Positions 9,850 through 22,187 of a DNA stretch of 64,000 bases are shown piece by piece. How positions within the stretch are numbered: position 1 is the first letter of the stretch; every line of letters starts with the position of its first letter. The notes below the pieces were generated by a model. That model worked only from the letters and a program-made list of their open reading frames with translations. It was not told where the DNA came from and searched no databases. The position numbers and the translations under genes were made by a program. This stretch comes from Xestospongia bergquistia (Eukaryota; Porifera; Demospongiae; Haplosclerida; Petrosiidae), in the NCBI GenBank assembly GCA_963965975.1, contig OZ014411.1:20550446-20614445 (forward strand), written 5' to 3'.

Positions 9850-11129
9850 CACTACCAGGTATGATGTTCTTATTAGTAAATTGGACGAAATAAGTGATTA
9901 ACCATTTACATCCTAAATACTAAATGTATATTAACAGACTAAATTCGAGCATTATTAACTAATACATAGTTGTATTAAATTCACCTCCCATGATCACAAA
10001 CAGGAAGTGTGCTATATTTGATAAGTATTGTTTTATTGTGGTGAGTGTGGTCTTGAAGCATCACTGTTAGGTACCAGGTGGTGACACTGCTGTTAATGAG
10101 TCTTTAGCTTGAAATAGAAATTTCCAACCCAATTCATACAATAAATCCAGAAAAGTGTTTTATTTGTTCAACATGGGAAAATATTTGAAGTATTGTTCAG
10201 TTTTGTCTTGTGCTTTGTCAACCACTTGGCTACTCCTCTCATGCTTTAATTTCCATTATGTAGTTGGCAGTTGATATGATATATCTGTTTATAGGTTGAA
10301 TTTTTCACTCGATCAATGTTTTTCTGAAATTATCTTAGTGTCTTTAGAATCAAATGTTGCAATTATTATTTACTTTTTTTGGATTAACATGACGAGATAA
10401 TAACCTGTTGGGAATTGAAAGAGAACTAGTAGTAGATTGAAAATAGCAGTAGATAGACATTGATTGATTCTTTGATGACTCAGTAGTTTCAGTGTGAAAT
10501 TAAAGACTTGAGCAAATTGTTTCTTTGCCTTTGATCACGTGGTAGCACATTTTTGTGATATAGAATTGTATCATAAAAAGCAACTTCATCACAAAAAACA
10601 CACTTTCATTACATAACTTTCCTGCTATACACTATTACTTCCAGAATTTGATGTGTGAATATATCAAAGGGACTTCCCATTCTATAATATTATGATTTTG
10701 ATAATGTGCAATAAAAATTAATGAAGTGTGTGTTATAAGTTCTAATTATCAGTTCATTAGTGGGTCTTTTACTTCAGTGATGGAGTGACTAAATGTTTTT
10801 ATGGTTAGTCAACTTAGCTACAAATTTTGTGATACATCAGAATTTGAAACAGGACATTGTCAGATTCAACAAAGACATATCCACAGACAATTTTGGTTTG
10901 CTTATCTTAGTAAACTTTCCTTGATAATTTAAATTAATTTTGATCATTTACAAGTTTGTTTCTGCAGAGTAGTCTTCAACAATAACTCTTGTAAATTGCT
11001 TTATATGTAAATTGCTATAGGCACCCTGAACTCCAATAGCCTGACTTAGAAGGCAAACTTGTTCTAATCCCCAGTATTCAAAAAACCAGCCTTTGTTTTT
11101 CACATGATGTCTATCTATTCACATACATA
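9850..11129. other. No gene seen
   Basis: AT-rich sequence with no supported coding, RNA or repeat feature. Confidence 0.5.
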
Positions 11130-11259
11130 CCTCAATACTAATGCCACCATTCTTTCCTCAATACTAATGCCACCATTCTTTCCTCAATACTAATGCCACC
11201 ATTCTTTTCTCAATACTAATGCCACCATTCTTTCCTCAATACTAATGCCACCATTCTTT
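11130..11259. repeat. 26-bp minisatellite, 5 copies
   Basis: Five near-perfect tandem copies of CCTCAATACTAATGCCACCA + TTCTTT. Confidence 0.95.
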
Positions 11260-11339
11260 CTTCATTTAACAGAAACAATGTCCAGTGTATTTTGAAGGTC
11301 TTAAATTTCAAGTCTCTTTTATCAAAATATTAAATGTAT

Positions 11340-12229
11340 CTAATTAATTCAAAGGATTCTTTGGACAGCAGCTAGGGACTGGCAAATTGTAGTTGATAGA
11401 TGGTTTTCACCATTTATTTGACAAGCTTCCTGAAGAAAGCAGCATAGCCACTTACGCAACACAATATTTCTTAGCACTATAGTAGATCCTGTGTGAGTAC
11501 ATATTCCTGAGGTAAATATTTTAATTAACATTTTGTTTTGGCAATCCAAATATTAAGTTCTCATAGTGATAGAATTAATCCACATACAGTAACTACTGAT
11601 GCACATAGCAACCAATGAATAAACAACTGATGGAATCTTCTGAGTCTGTTGTTTGAGAAAAGTATTTGAGCAGATCCAAAACTTTTGGCAAATCTTCATC
11701 CTTTAAAGCTATCAATAATCCATTGCCTTACAGCAACAGCAGTACTCTCAAAGTCATCTTAAGACAATTTTTTCCATTTATATTCTTGTTCAGTATAAAA
11801 ATACTTTCTTATAGTTTGTAGACTGATTCAGGCATTTCTTTAGACATATAGTTAATCATCTCAAAATGAGACTTTATAATATCAATAATGATACAATTGT
11901 TACTGGGAGACATAAATGTGCCTTGTTTCTTGGAAACAAGAATGTGCTCAATCAAAGTAAGGACAGTTTAGGCTCTAGAAAAATTAATTGGCTGTATCAA
12001 ACAATTTGCTATTCATCCAAGTGTTTTCAAAATATACAACAGATGCTTTCATTAATCATCATCTGGCATATCTACTTAGTACCTTACTTGTGTGAGTTCT
12101 GCCATTACACTGCCTCATACATCAAGGTAGAGAGCAGGAATCTTTTGAGATGAAAAAAAACTTCCTTTGATGTGAGGATCTACGTAAAGTGACAATTGGT
12201 TATCAAGATTCTGGGAATTCGCCTCCTGT
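11340..12229. other. Unassigned, scattered short frames on the minus strand
   Basis: Minus-strand pieces such as AVAVRQWIIDSF and DEDLPKVLDLLKYFSQ (11640-11780) look like worn coding sequence, but I cannot assign a family. No repeat ends seen. Probably degenerate transposable-element sequence next to the Gypsy fossil. Confidence 0.3.
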
Positions 12230-15200
12230 CTGAATCAGGTCATAATTAACTGACTCTTGACTTGGCTCAGTTTGAGTATCTGATGCTGGAGCTGGAAAGT
12301 TTCTATTAGATTGACGTACATGATACTCCCCTTGCCAATGCCTTCATTCTTGATACTCCCATCTAAGACTGTCTTCCTGCAATGTGGTGGGACAACCATG
12401 CGAGATTCAAACAGGATCCAGTTGTCGAATATGCTTAGCTCCAATTTAGACCTAACATATGGCTTCAACACTACATCAATATTGTCTGGCCACCCATGTC
12501 TTATTAACTGCCTCACTCTCGATAGGGTTTTATCTCCATTTGTCCATTTACTGATTTCAAGCAGGTTTTATCTCTATTTGTCCATTTATTGATTTCAAAC
12601 ACTGATATTGGTGTAGAGTTCAAATGCCCAATCAGATTAATTACCTCTGTTGGTGTGGTATCCTCTTGACCCACGTCTGACAATGGAAGGTGGCTGAGTC
12701 CATCTGCATTGCACTGGCCAACTCCTTTCCAGGTTTGTACTGGACCGAATACTCATAGCCACTTCACCTCAAAGCCCATCTGGTTACTTTGGCAGATGCC
12801 GTTCATGGGAATGTCTTTGTTCTCACTGAATAGATTTGCGACCCACAAAGTACTTGTTTTGTTAAGCATTCTGGACATATATGCTATGGGTTTTTTGTTG
12901 CTGTAGTCTAACTTATGTGACAGTACCACTCCTACCCCATAGGGTGAAACATGACATGCCAGGGTTAGGTGTTTACTGCAGTCATAATGAGTTAATAGGC
13001 AGTGTGACTGTAACAATGACTTGGCTTCTGTAAACGCTCTATCCTGATCTCCCCCCTCCACTGCCATCTTCTCAACTTATGGAGTAACTGGTATAAGGGG
13101 CTCTAAACAGAAGAATGGTTTGGAAAGAATTTACTGTAAAATTAAAAATGACCTCAATTCAAATATATTATTGGGTCTATTTGTATGTGTGATTGTGCTG
13201 ACCTTTTTTTCGTTGTTTTGATACCTTCTTTTGACATTCAATGTCCCAGATAATTCACTTCTGGCAACATGAACAGACACTTCTCTCTCTTTAGACACAT
13301 TCCTGCTTCTGACAATTTCTTGAGAACACGTTATAGGTTACCAAGATGTTCTTGTTCTGATCTACCAGAGATCAATATGTCATCAAGGTATGCTACGACG
13401 TGTGGCATCCCTTGCAGGAGGTTATCCATGGCTCTTTGAAAAATACCTTGAGCTGATGACAAACTGTAACCTTGTATATCTATAGAGTCCTCTGTGGGTG
13501 TTTATTGTGACATATTGCCTTGATGACTCTTTTAATTGGAGATACACATGTGATAAGTCTAATGTTGAAAAAGACACTCCACTGGACATTGCTGTGAAAA
13601 GATCCTCCACTCTTAGGAAGTTGGGAGTGGATACAGGTCCACTTGATGCTTTATTAATGGCAGGAGCGCATGAGCGTCGCGAAGCGACGCGAAGGAGCGT
13701 CAAACTGCTATTATATTTGTATTCTAACCATTGTCGAAACACAGTCATGGATTATTCCATATAAGGAAAATACACTTAAGTAGCATAAGTACTGTTAAGT
13801 ACGTGATGGACCAATGAATATTATTACAACTATCATGGTGAAAAAAAACTAAAAAAGAAAGAAGTTATGTACATCGAGAAACGTTTAAAAGAATTAGACT
13901 GATAGGTTATGGAGGCTTTTGTCATTAAAGAGGTGGAAACAGTTGAACAACATATATCTTTATTTACTGGTGTTATTAAAACCTCCTTTTTGTTATGATG
14001 GATAATATTTTATGATATTATAACATTATTAATAGAATGAACATTTACTACTTGTATGGTTTACGTTTCAAATCATGTTTTTATATAAAGAGTGGTGCAT
14101 TTCTATAGTCTCCACGGTGACGCTTCAGCTTGTCATGAACACTCCCTCTAATTATTACTGCACCTCTGGCAATAGCATAGTTCAGTGATGATAATTGGCC
14201 TGAGGTGGCATGCTTGACCTGGCTAAAAAAAGTCTCAACTGCAATACCATTGAGATGTACTGGATATATTGTGTACCCAGGGTGAGCAGAAGTGAAATCA
14301 GCACATGAGTTCTTAAAGCCATAATACATGAGCCTGAGTAAGTCCCAGGTTTGCCAACAGTAAGCCTGAAATGTCGCATTTGTTCAGCCATTCTTGGGTC
14401 CATTGACAGAGTAAGCCGCTGTTTTCGTATAGCAGGGACTTCCATGTCTTCAGAAAGTCGCTTCTTGACTTCTCTTAAATTTTATCTATTTAAAGCACAC
14501 CTAACTAAGAGGTTACAGCCCAGAAGCTATTAAAATGCAAAACACTTTGCAGTTATGTCCATATATGGACATATGTTTTAAGCCTTGATTCGACAACAGT
14601 TGGTTAAGGGAGTTTGACGCTCCTTCTCGTCGCTTTGCGACGCTCATGCGCTCCTGTTAATGGTCATCTTATAATCATCACAAATTCTAACATTTCTGTC
14701 ATCCTTCAATACTGTAATGATGAGTGCCACCAAGTCTGCAAATTCTACTTTTTCCAGTACTCCCATTGACTCTAGTCTCTCCAGTTCCTTATTTGCCTTC
14801 GAATGGAGTGCAAATGGTACCGGGTGTGGACCACAAAATGTTGGAGTGGCTGTCTCCTCCACTACGATCCTGGCAGATACTCCTTTGATGGTACCTACCT
14901 TATTTTGAAAAATGTATTTTGCAATGAGTGTTGTTAACTCTTCCTTCGCTTGGACCTGATTTATCATGTGCCAATCCAGTTTCAACTTTATCAACCAGTC
15001 TCTTCTGAGTAGATTAGGTCTTTCAGACTCTACAATAACTAATGGTAACTTCTCTTCATCCCCTTGATGGTTTACCACCACTTCACAAGTTCCATAGATT
15101 TTAATTGTCCATCCAGTATACTTCTTCAATTTTATTCCTGCCGCATGTAATGGCGGTCTACTCTTCGGGCTCCATAGCTTCTTGTACTCTGTGTGTGTCA

Positions 15201-15310
15201 TCACTGACACTGACACTTCTGTGTCAACCTCCATCTCAACCTCTTTGCCATTAATATTAACCACTGTCTTTAACGGTTTAGTCTTACTTGAGGGTAATGT
15301 ATACAATTGA
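12230..15310 (-). mobile_element. Gypsy (Ty3) LTR retrotransposon fossil
   Basis: Minus-strand pol remnant. In order: aspartic protease (about 15250-14950), start of reverse transcriptase (to 14664), [inserted DNA transposon], rest of the reverse transcriptase core (13660-13400), RNase H region (about 13070-12750) and the zinc-binding head of integrase (about 12520-12400). No LTRs, gag or integrase core were found. It is broken, with several breaks in addition to the insertion, and looks old. A tandem duplication of about 38 bp sits at 12525-12602. Confidence 0.85.
13654..14663 (-). mobile_element. TIR DNA transposon (P- or hAT-like?) inserted in the Gypsy fossil
   Basis: Element 13661-14656 begins CAGGAGCGCATGAGCGTCGC and ends in its inverse, with about 45-bp inverted ends that contain an inner palindrome (GCGTCGC-GAA-GCGACGC). 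Direct repeats TTAATGG flank it (13654-13660 and 14657-14663), and Gypsy reading continues on both sides. Inside, two overlapping minus-strand frames (14182-14445 and 14081-14329) appear to be one coding region split by a frameshift. MDPRMAEQMRHFRLTVG and LNGIAVETFFSQVKH / LNYAIARGAV recall the C-terminal part of P-element-like transposases (L....E.FF...R), but the match is weak. At 996 bp it is too short to be autonomous. Confidence 0.75.
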
Positions 15311-17760
15311 CAAAATGGTCTGTCTAGAGATAGTTCCAGCTCCAAGGCATGTGAGATAGTCGATAGAAATTTGGCTAACAATAGTGCTGCTAAGAGTTCC
15401 AATCTTGGAATTATCTGACTATGAACTGGAGCTATTCGTGTCTTTGAGGTAAGAAAACGCAGTGATTCTATTCCTTGTCTCTAATTTCAAGTATATAACA
15501 GCTGCATAAGCTCCAGTGGATGCATCACCAAACCCTTGTAGGCTAAATGAGATCACTGAACTGTCAACTGCACTAAAATAACATCTTGGGATAGAGAAGG
15601 GCTGTATTCCGTTCAAGCCAGCTATCAATTTTTCCTACCTTCTTAATGACTCCCCTGATACAGGGTCATCCCATCCTACCTTTGAGTTGTTGAAATAACG
15701 TCTTGAACTGAACCGTACAAGGTGAGATTACTCCCAGAGGATCATAGAACCTTGTTGACAGGCTGACAACATTTCTTTGGTTGGTTTCAATTCTGCAGCC
15801 AAGTCAGCAATGTGACAAATATCAAATATGAGACGATCCTCTATGGCGTTCCAGTGAACTCCAAGTATTTTCTACTCTTCATTGTGAACTTCTTGTTTGG
15901 TTCCCAGCATATTCTTTGTATACAACTCATCTTCTTCAGTAATCATTGTCTTTATAACCTTATCTTCAGTGAAACATTCATTTTCTCTTATTCTCTTCCT
16001 GAGTTTGGGAGAGTTAGTCAAGAATTTTCTTAAGTTGAATCCTCCCTCAGCCAGTCTGTTCTTGGAACTAAGGTAGAGTTGATAAGCCTCTTCAACATCA
16101 CTCGATCCATACGTAACATCATCAACATAGATAGATTGAATGAATTTTTCAACAAATTGTGGATCAATGTGACTATACTGTTTAATGTGGTGTCTGATTG
16201 TGGCATTGAGAAGAAAAGGGCTAGAGGACACCCCAAACATAACTCGCTTAAATCTTAATGTTAGAACTTCTGGGGCTGCCTTCGAAATATCATCAATCCA
16301 GAGAAATTGCAAGACATCTCTGTCCTCCTCAGCAACTGAAATCATCAAAAATCCCTTTTCAATATCAGTGTGCACACGAAATCTGAGCAGAATATCCAAA
16401 ATGCTTTGCCCAAATGAGGGACCAGCATACAGACAGTCATTCAATGATGGTCCATTTGACTGTGTAGAGGCATTGTAAACTATCCTCAACCTTATTGTCT
16501 CCTTATCTCTTCAGACAACTGGTACATAATGAGTTTTACTGCTCCCTTCATTGCCTGATTCCTTTACAATTTCCACAATCCATTTTCCAACTGGTCAGCA
16601 ATGACAAGATCATATTCACTAAGAATTTGTGGATCTCGTCGAAGTCTCCTGAGAAGACCAGTGAGTCTCTTCAGGCTCAACTGGTAATTATCAGGCAGAG
16701 GAGGATGTGGTTCCTTCCATGGTAGTTTAAAGGACACGTTGTTGACAAACTTGTCATAGATGTTATCTTCACTGTATCTGATCCCAAGTGTCTCCAAATT
16801 CCAGAATCTCTTTAGTCTAGTCTCTAAATCTTGGCTTGAGTCTTCATACGATATATAATGAGACTCTAACTCCAGAGCATGGGTGAATGTGTAGTTGGTG
16901 AGGGAGAAATTCTCTGTAAGGCCTTCAATTGGTCCTGACAGCACCCATCCAAGAAGTGTCTTAACAACTGTAGGGCAATTATCCTGATATATCACCTCAC
17001 CAGTGACCAGCTTCCAGTAATGATCAGATCCTATTAAAACACTTACAGCTAACTCAACTCCATCTCCAGGGAGATCTGGTTCAGACAAATGAGAGTGAGC
17101 CTCAATGGCATAACAGATGGGTTGTCCAATAAGGGGCTCACAGATCAGTGGCACGGTGAGGAGTGGTAGTTTGAATCTTCCTCCATCCCTTGTCTTAACT
17201 GCTAGTCTTACCATGTCACATACTTCAACTCTCCCCTCATCAGAACTGAATGTCTTAATTGTCATCGTTTCTATAGATTCAGTGGGTAACATGAGAGTGT
17301 TCTGCCACAGTCAATTATGATTCTTGCTTCTAAGAGGATATCTGGTCTATCAGGTTGAAAAACTACAGCTCTTGCTGTTTGAACCAATACTGCAGACCTA
17401 ACACTGCTACACATGGAGGTGGTGGCCATCTCTGTGGGTGGCCTAGAAGGTGTTTCTTGAGTAGGAGAGGTTGACAATTGAAGAGTTTGGCTCAACTGTA
17501 GTGACAGGGTGGTACTTGGTACAGATGGGTCTCCGCTACTAGCAGATCTAAGGAATCCTTTCTGACAGATACTTGCGTGATGTCCATTACAACTTGGACA
17601 TCGCATAGAGGAGCGACAATCCTTTCCTATGTGATACTTTCTGAGACACACAAAACATCTACCAGACTTATATAAAATCTGTTTCCGTAATCCAACATCT
17701 GTGACAACCTTACAAGAGCTTGAGGAGTGATTTTAACGACAGTATGAACATCCTTGGGTG
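15311..17760 (-). mobile_element. BEL/Pao LTR retrotransposon fossil
   Basis: Minus-strand remnant with parts in BEL/Pao order: a gag-end zinc knuckle (about 17650-17580), the retropepsin-like region with the family's ...IGSDHYW block (17290-16900), the reverse transcriptase with a YVDD box (about 16490-16000) and the RNase H start (GFGDAS... at 15530, LELLAALLLAKFLS at 15390). Integrase and LTRs are absent; the Gypsy remnant begins where the BEL part stops. It is broken, with several breaks. Confidence 0.85.
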
Positions 17761-18281
17761 GTGTCACCTGTCATCAGTACAGCAGCAGTAGGAGTATCTC
17801 TACCTTGTCTATGACATTTATCAAGGAATCGAGGTTCCAATCACTGTCTGTGACCCTTTGACTCTAGGCTTGGGTGATAACAGTTTTTCTCTTAGACAAT
17901 AATCACCATCCCTATCATGATAATCTTGATTATTGCCAAGTTTTGCCAAATACATGTACATTAAAAAACCACAAAAAGTATTTGTAATTAAGACATGTTG
18001 TTAGCTAAAAACACTAATTTATCAACAACACTAGTTGTGTTGCGCTTTTTGATCATTGGTATACCACAGGTAACTAGAACATGACTTGACGAAGTAGAAG
18101 AGGCAGCCATTTTAACTTAGCAGGCAATTAGACATGTGGTTTGAAATGAAGTGCACATGGGCAAAGGTGGTATATGTGATTATTGCCAAGTACAACTTTT
18201 ACTTGGTTACAATAATCATCTGTCAAAATATCTCAGTTATACCGCCTAATCGATGTACCTCCCAACCCTACAGGAGTTAGT
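17761..18281. other. No gene seen; two GATTATTGCCAAGT boxes
   Basis: Sequence upstream of the BEL/Pao remnant. The box GATTATTGCCAAGT occurs at about 17930 and 18180. Not long enough or similar enough in context to call as LTRs. Confidence 0.35.
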
Positions 18282-18733
18282 ACGGGTTCGCCTACTCTAA
18301 TTTTAACACAAAAGTACAGTTTTGCCTACGGATACCGTAATTCTAATTAATAGAAGTTTTTGAATTTTTCATTGAATTAACATTCATAAAATTTAATTAA
18401 ATCTCGTTGTTAACCATCTACGGCGAGTAGTTGGTAAATCCCATCCAAACATCTTCGAATGTGTTGAGGTATTTCAAAGAGAACAAGTCAGCACAGAGGT
18501 TTCGATACAGCAGCTTGCAGCAGGTGCACATTCTTTAATCTTTCTTTTCTTAACATTAAATTGTACTTATCATTTACCTTAAACTACTTCATCATTATTT
18601 AGATTGTTCAGACCCTTTTGGTCAGTAGCTCTTGAATTGTAATTTGTAAAATCGCAATATTTGTTTAATTAGAATTATGGTATCCGTAGGCAAAACCGTA
18701 CTTTTGTGTTAAAATTAGAGTAGGCGAACACGG
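18282..18733. mobile_element. 444-bp MITE with 65-bp terminal inverted repeats
   Basis: Ends 18286-18350 and 18665-18729 are inverted copies with two mismatches over 65 bases (GTTCGCCTACTCTAATTTTA...). Flanks ACGG at 18282-18285 and 18730-18733 are a probable 4-bp target duplication. The interior has no coding capacity. Superfamily not assignable from the ends alone. Confidence 0.85.
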
Positions 18734-18811
18734 AAGAACCCCCCTATAGATGCACATACACACTGACAGACTACAGTAACCCTCGCTATGCGCTCACACA
18801 CAACGAGGTTA

Positions 18812-18990
18812 ATTACATACAGAGTTATTACATAATACTCATTGGCTGACTATATAGGGATTTTATATTAGGGATTGTTTGTTTACTGGTACCTTGTTTC
18901 TTTGTTTTTTTTAATACTATTACCATTCCTACATTATCTTGACATGATGTGTTTTACTACTTGTTTTAGGATCATAGACTTTTGTTTATT
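18812..18990. repeat. Dispersed repeat, copy 2a
   Basis: Close match to 6080-6240. Confidence 0.8.
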
Positions 18991-19199
18991 TTATCATCAT
19001 TTGATGTTTTGTAAGATCTAATTATTTGATTAAATCTACTGTATTTAAATGGAAAAACTGACTCAATAAACTTTAGAAAATACAATCTTCCATTGTTTAA
19101 CTTTTTCTAAACTCGTATACAAATCCATGATAAACAATGAATTGATGCTCTAGGTCATGTTGTTTAGAATCTGAAAATCTAAGTTTTGTGTGACCAAGT

Positions 19200-19395
19200 T
19201 TACATGACTTATATACACATTATAGAGAGAGTGATAAACATTCATTAATTCTTGATATTGGAATTCATTGGATGGTGGAATTCATTGTTAAGAGTCATTG
19301 TCACCATTCAGTTACTCAATGTGCTAATGATGTAGTAATCATCTCACCTGGATTTTTGTTGAATTTTCGTGGGGAATTTAATCTCGCTGTTTTCA
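19200..19395. repeat. Dispersed repeat, copy 2b
   Basis: Shortened match to 7240-7600. Confidence 0.6.
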
Positions 19396-19445
19396 TGGGT
19401 TGTTGTTTTATTCCAAAATTTAACTTTTATTCCAACCATGCATAA

Positions 19446-19571
19446 TCACGTGATCTCAATAACAGCGTCCTTGATAACAGCTACTGCAAATGGATCATGT
19501 CGGTTACTTCTTTCTCTTTTAAACTGAAGTACTTCTTGTGCCTCCTTCGTTTTTTCTTGTATATATGGTAG
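19446..19571 (-). pseudogene. HIRAN-like domain fragment
   Basis: A 41-codon minus-strand frame contains EVLQFKRERSNRHDPFAVAV-IKDAVI. The pattern C/F-x-RE-x-x-N-x-x-D-x-x-AVAV is the hallmark of HIRAN-type domains, found in HLTF and in many lineage-expanded proteins of invertebrates, where it binds DNA ends in HLTF. The usual continuation (VGH.P) is lost to a stop at 19446. It is a fragment of about 40 residues. The neighbouring dispersed repeat suggests it may travel with transposon sequence. Confidence 0.4.
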
Positions 19572-19599
19572 TCTCTCACCATGGATTCATAGGAATAGC

Positions 19600-21230
19600 T
19601 AGCTATACTTCGTGAAAATCATGCTTGTATGGATTCTAATTAAATTTTAGCTTACATTGAACAATACTACTAAATGACAGTTTCCTTATCACTGAGTACC
19701 TAATGTGAGGTAACTAATTCATGCTGCAAAATCTCACATTAGTTTATATATTAATTATGTGGTTGGTCATGCTTTGGACCACAGGTATGTGACAATGACA
19801 TGTGTTTAGTCGTGTCCACAAATAATATTTGATGTTTAGTGACTTGAAGGAAGCAATAACCAGGAAATATAAAAGATCAAAGACTAAGTCAGAAGCTAGT
19901 ACAATATATACAGAAATAACAAATGCTAAAGTGCATTTACTTTTTTATGGACAGACTAAAAGATCAAAAGACTGAAGTTTATATATACTGACCAGTCAAT
20001 AGATATTAGAGTCCTACTCTAATATCAATGGCCATACTAAGAGATTAAAGCCACAAATAACAGCTACTGTAACAAGCTCTGTCACTAGACAATTTATATG
20101 AAGATGATACTTATTATAATATGTCTCTCTTAGTCTTTTAGTCATATCTTAATAAGAACCAGTTTATAATGACTGCCTTTTTTTGTGAAACCCATAAAAC
20201 ATTCTAACCAGGTTTATTAAATAATAATTCCCCAATGCTAACAAGGAATATGTCAAAATTTGTTGTCTGCTTCAGGTTTCTTCTACGAAGGGTACTACTG
20301 CTTACACACATTTAATAAAATCGATTGTCTATGTGTCATAAAAGGTAACACCTTTTAATAAAATTATTGTGGGACTAAAATTGTCATGATATTAGAAAAT
20401 ATAGTAGAACTAATAACTAGTGTATTAACTACATGAACGCTGTCTGGAGGGATGTAGCTAGGGTATGATTGATGGTAGGGCCTTTTTAATGTTATTGTTA
20501 TTAGAGGTGTGGTCAATAATAGACTGTGGATTGTAGCATTGTATACTTCTCATATATTTGAGATTTTTGCTAATAAATAATTATTATTTGTTATAAAGTT
20601 CAGAAAGTATTGTATCCCAAAACTGGAAAGTATGATCTTTTATAACTATTTTGTGAATCTCTCATTCTAATTAACTCTGTGATAACTCCATCTAGTTGTG
20701 CTGGTAGATGCAGAGAACATTGCAGTCTCTGTGGTTCAATTGGTACTTCATAGAGTTTAGCGGGCTCTAGAGAATACTTGTAAAGGTGTTGCCATTTAGC
20801 ATCATCTCATAGATGTTGCAAAAGTTATGATATGTCATCTTATTATATTGTCATAGTAATCAATATGTTTACTTTTTAATACATGATGAAGGCATGGCTT
20901 TACTTCACTTAAAATATATAGCGCCATCTAGTTAAGCATTTTGAAATAACTATATAATGATTCACTATAGTCACCTTTATAACAAAGACTTTGTAGTCAA
21001 AAGCATTCTTTCATTTCATTAAAATCTTCCTGACCACCTGGAGACCAGTGTGGATTGAATTCTATAAAATATCTAATTTGCCTCATATTAGTCTTGTCAA
21101 TCACTGTTCAGTTGATTATAGATCTCTGTTGGTTGTATTACCTTAGCACACTCCTACATGCAGAAATTCTTCAATCTTTTTCTCAAACATATGCAGCATA
21201 ATCTAATTAAGAGTACATTTATGTCATTAT
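19600..21230. other. No gene seen
   Basis: AT-rich DNA. Several short 'ACTAA(A/G)AGAT(C/T)AAAG' boxes recur between 19860 and 20050, with an inverted relative near 20130, but no element ends could be defined. Confidence 0.45.
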
Positions 21231-21306
21231 GATATTGACATAGCCTTGTACCCGAGCTTTCGCGATAGAAATCACGAAAGCCTGGGTATGAGGCTAGATA
21301 TTGACA
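21231..21306. mobile_element. 56-bp foldback insertion with 10-bp target duplication
   Basis: A 56-bp hairpin (21241-21296) begins TAGCCT and ends AGGCTA; its arms (TACCCGAGCTTTCGCGAT / ATCACGAAAGCCTGGGTA) pair over most of their length. It is flanked by exact direct repeats GATATTGACA at 21231-21240 and 21297-21306. The hairpin plus target duplication indicates a transposed insertion almost entirely made of terminal repeats. Confidence 0.75.
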
Positions 21307-21833
21307 ATAACAATTCTTACTACATTCTTTATGTTTATTTATATATTCTTGTAGGAGAGGAATATGAAGGATTGTCTGAAGAGTTGTATTTGCAAAGCAA
21401 GTGTTTACTAGATTTGTTAATCCTGAGGAAAGACATGAGTCCATCACAGTAATCCAACTGTCATGCATTGTTTTATTACTGTTTATTATTCATAAAAAAT
21501 GTAATTAATGCAAGGCCACGCCTGCCACGAAATATTAATCATTGGCCAAGCTACGCCTATTTCGGCTCTTGTAGTCTCCACACATTAATATTGGGGAGCT
21601 GACCAGTATAAATATTTAGCAGTGATTTGAGGTCACGAAAATTTAACTACAATAAATTAGTTCAAATAGAAATTTTTTGAAATTATGAAAGTCAAAATTA
21701 ATGTTCGTGAATGTACCAAAGTAAAGCTTCCTTTCAGTATTAATAGCAATAAATTCCTTGGCAATTTATGTCGAATCGAGAATCAGTTAACTTCTTGTGT
21801 ATGTGGAGTAGCATACAGTTGTTCAATCTCTGT

Positions 21834-22187
21834 TCAGTCATAGATGGTGTAAGTAAGAACGTTTCGCAGTGCAGAAAATGACCTCTCAGCTGTAGCTGAT
21901 GTTATAGGAATTGTTAAATACAATCTTAAAAGGTTGTGTACTTCACATAGCATTAATTTATAAACTTGTGTGTTCGTTGCTTCACAAATGGTGTGTACGG
22001 AGGTAACTTGTTTAACACCAGGAAGGACTTGTCGAGTCAAATCAGCACAAAGGGGAAGTTGTTTTCGCAGGTGATCAAAATTGATATCATTCTTATAGCA
22101 AGAAATTTTAGCCATTTGAAAATCTTCGTAAACTTCATCATTTGCAGCCTTTAACAGAATATTGTCAAGGGATAGACTAGCACTCAA
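21834..22187 (-). pseudogene. hAT transposase C-terminal fragment (ZMYM1-like type)
   Basis: A 117-residue frame ends with LLRLYLTIPITSATAERSFS / ALRNVLTY, a full match to the hAT dimerisation domain (LLRL.L..P.TSA..ERSFS.LR..K..). The sequence before it (FDHLRKQLPLCADL) fits the linker of ZMYM1/52-kDa-repressor-like transposases. The conserved end stops early (TIYD) and the N-terminal and catalytic regions are missing, so this is a remnant of a family different from the hAT at 3.2-4.4 kb. Confidence 0.75.

Noticed and set aside
12311-12592. Plus-strand frames opposite the Gypsy remnant
   Set aside because: Shadows of minus-strand pol sequence.
17880-18240. GATTATTGCCAAGT repeats considered as LTR ends of the BEL/Pao fossil
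   Set aside because: Only a 14-base match with unlike surroundings; not enough to call LTRs.
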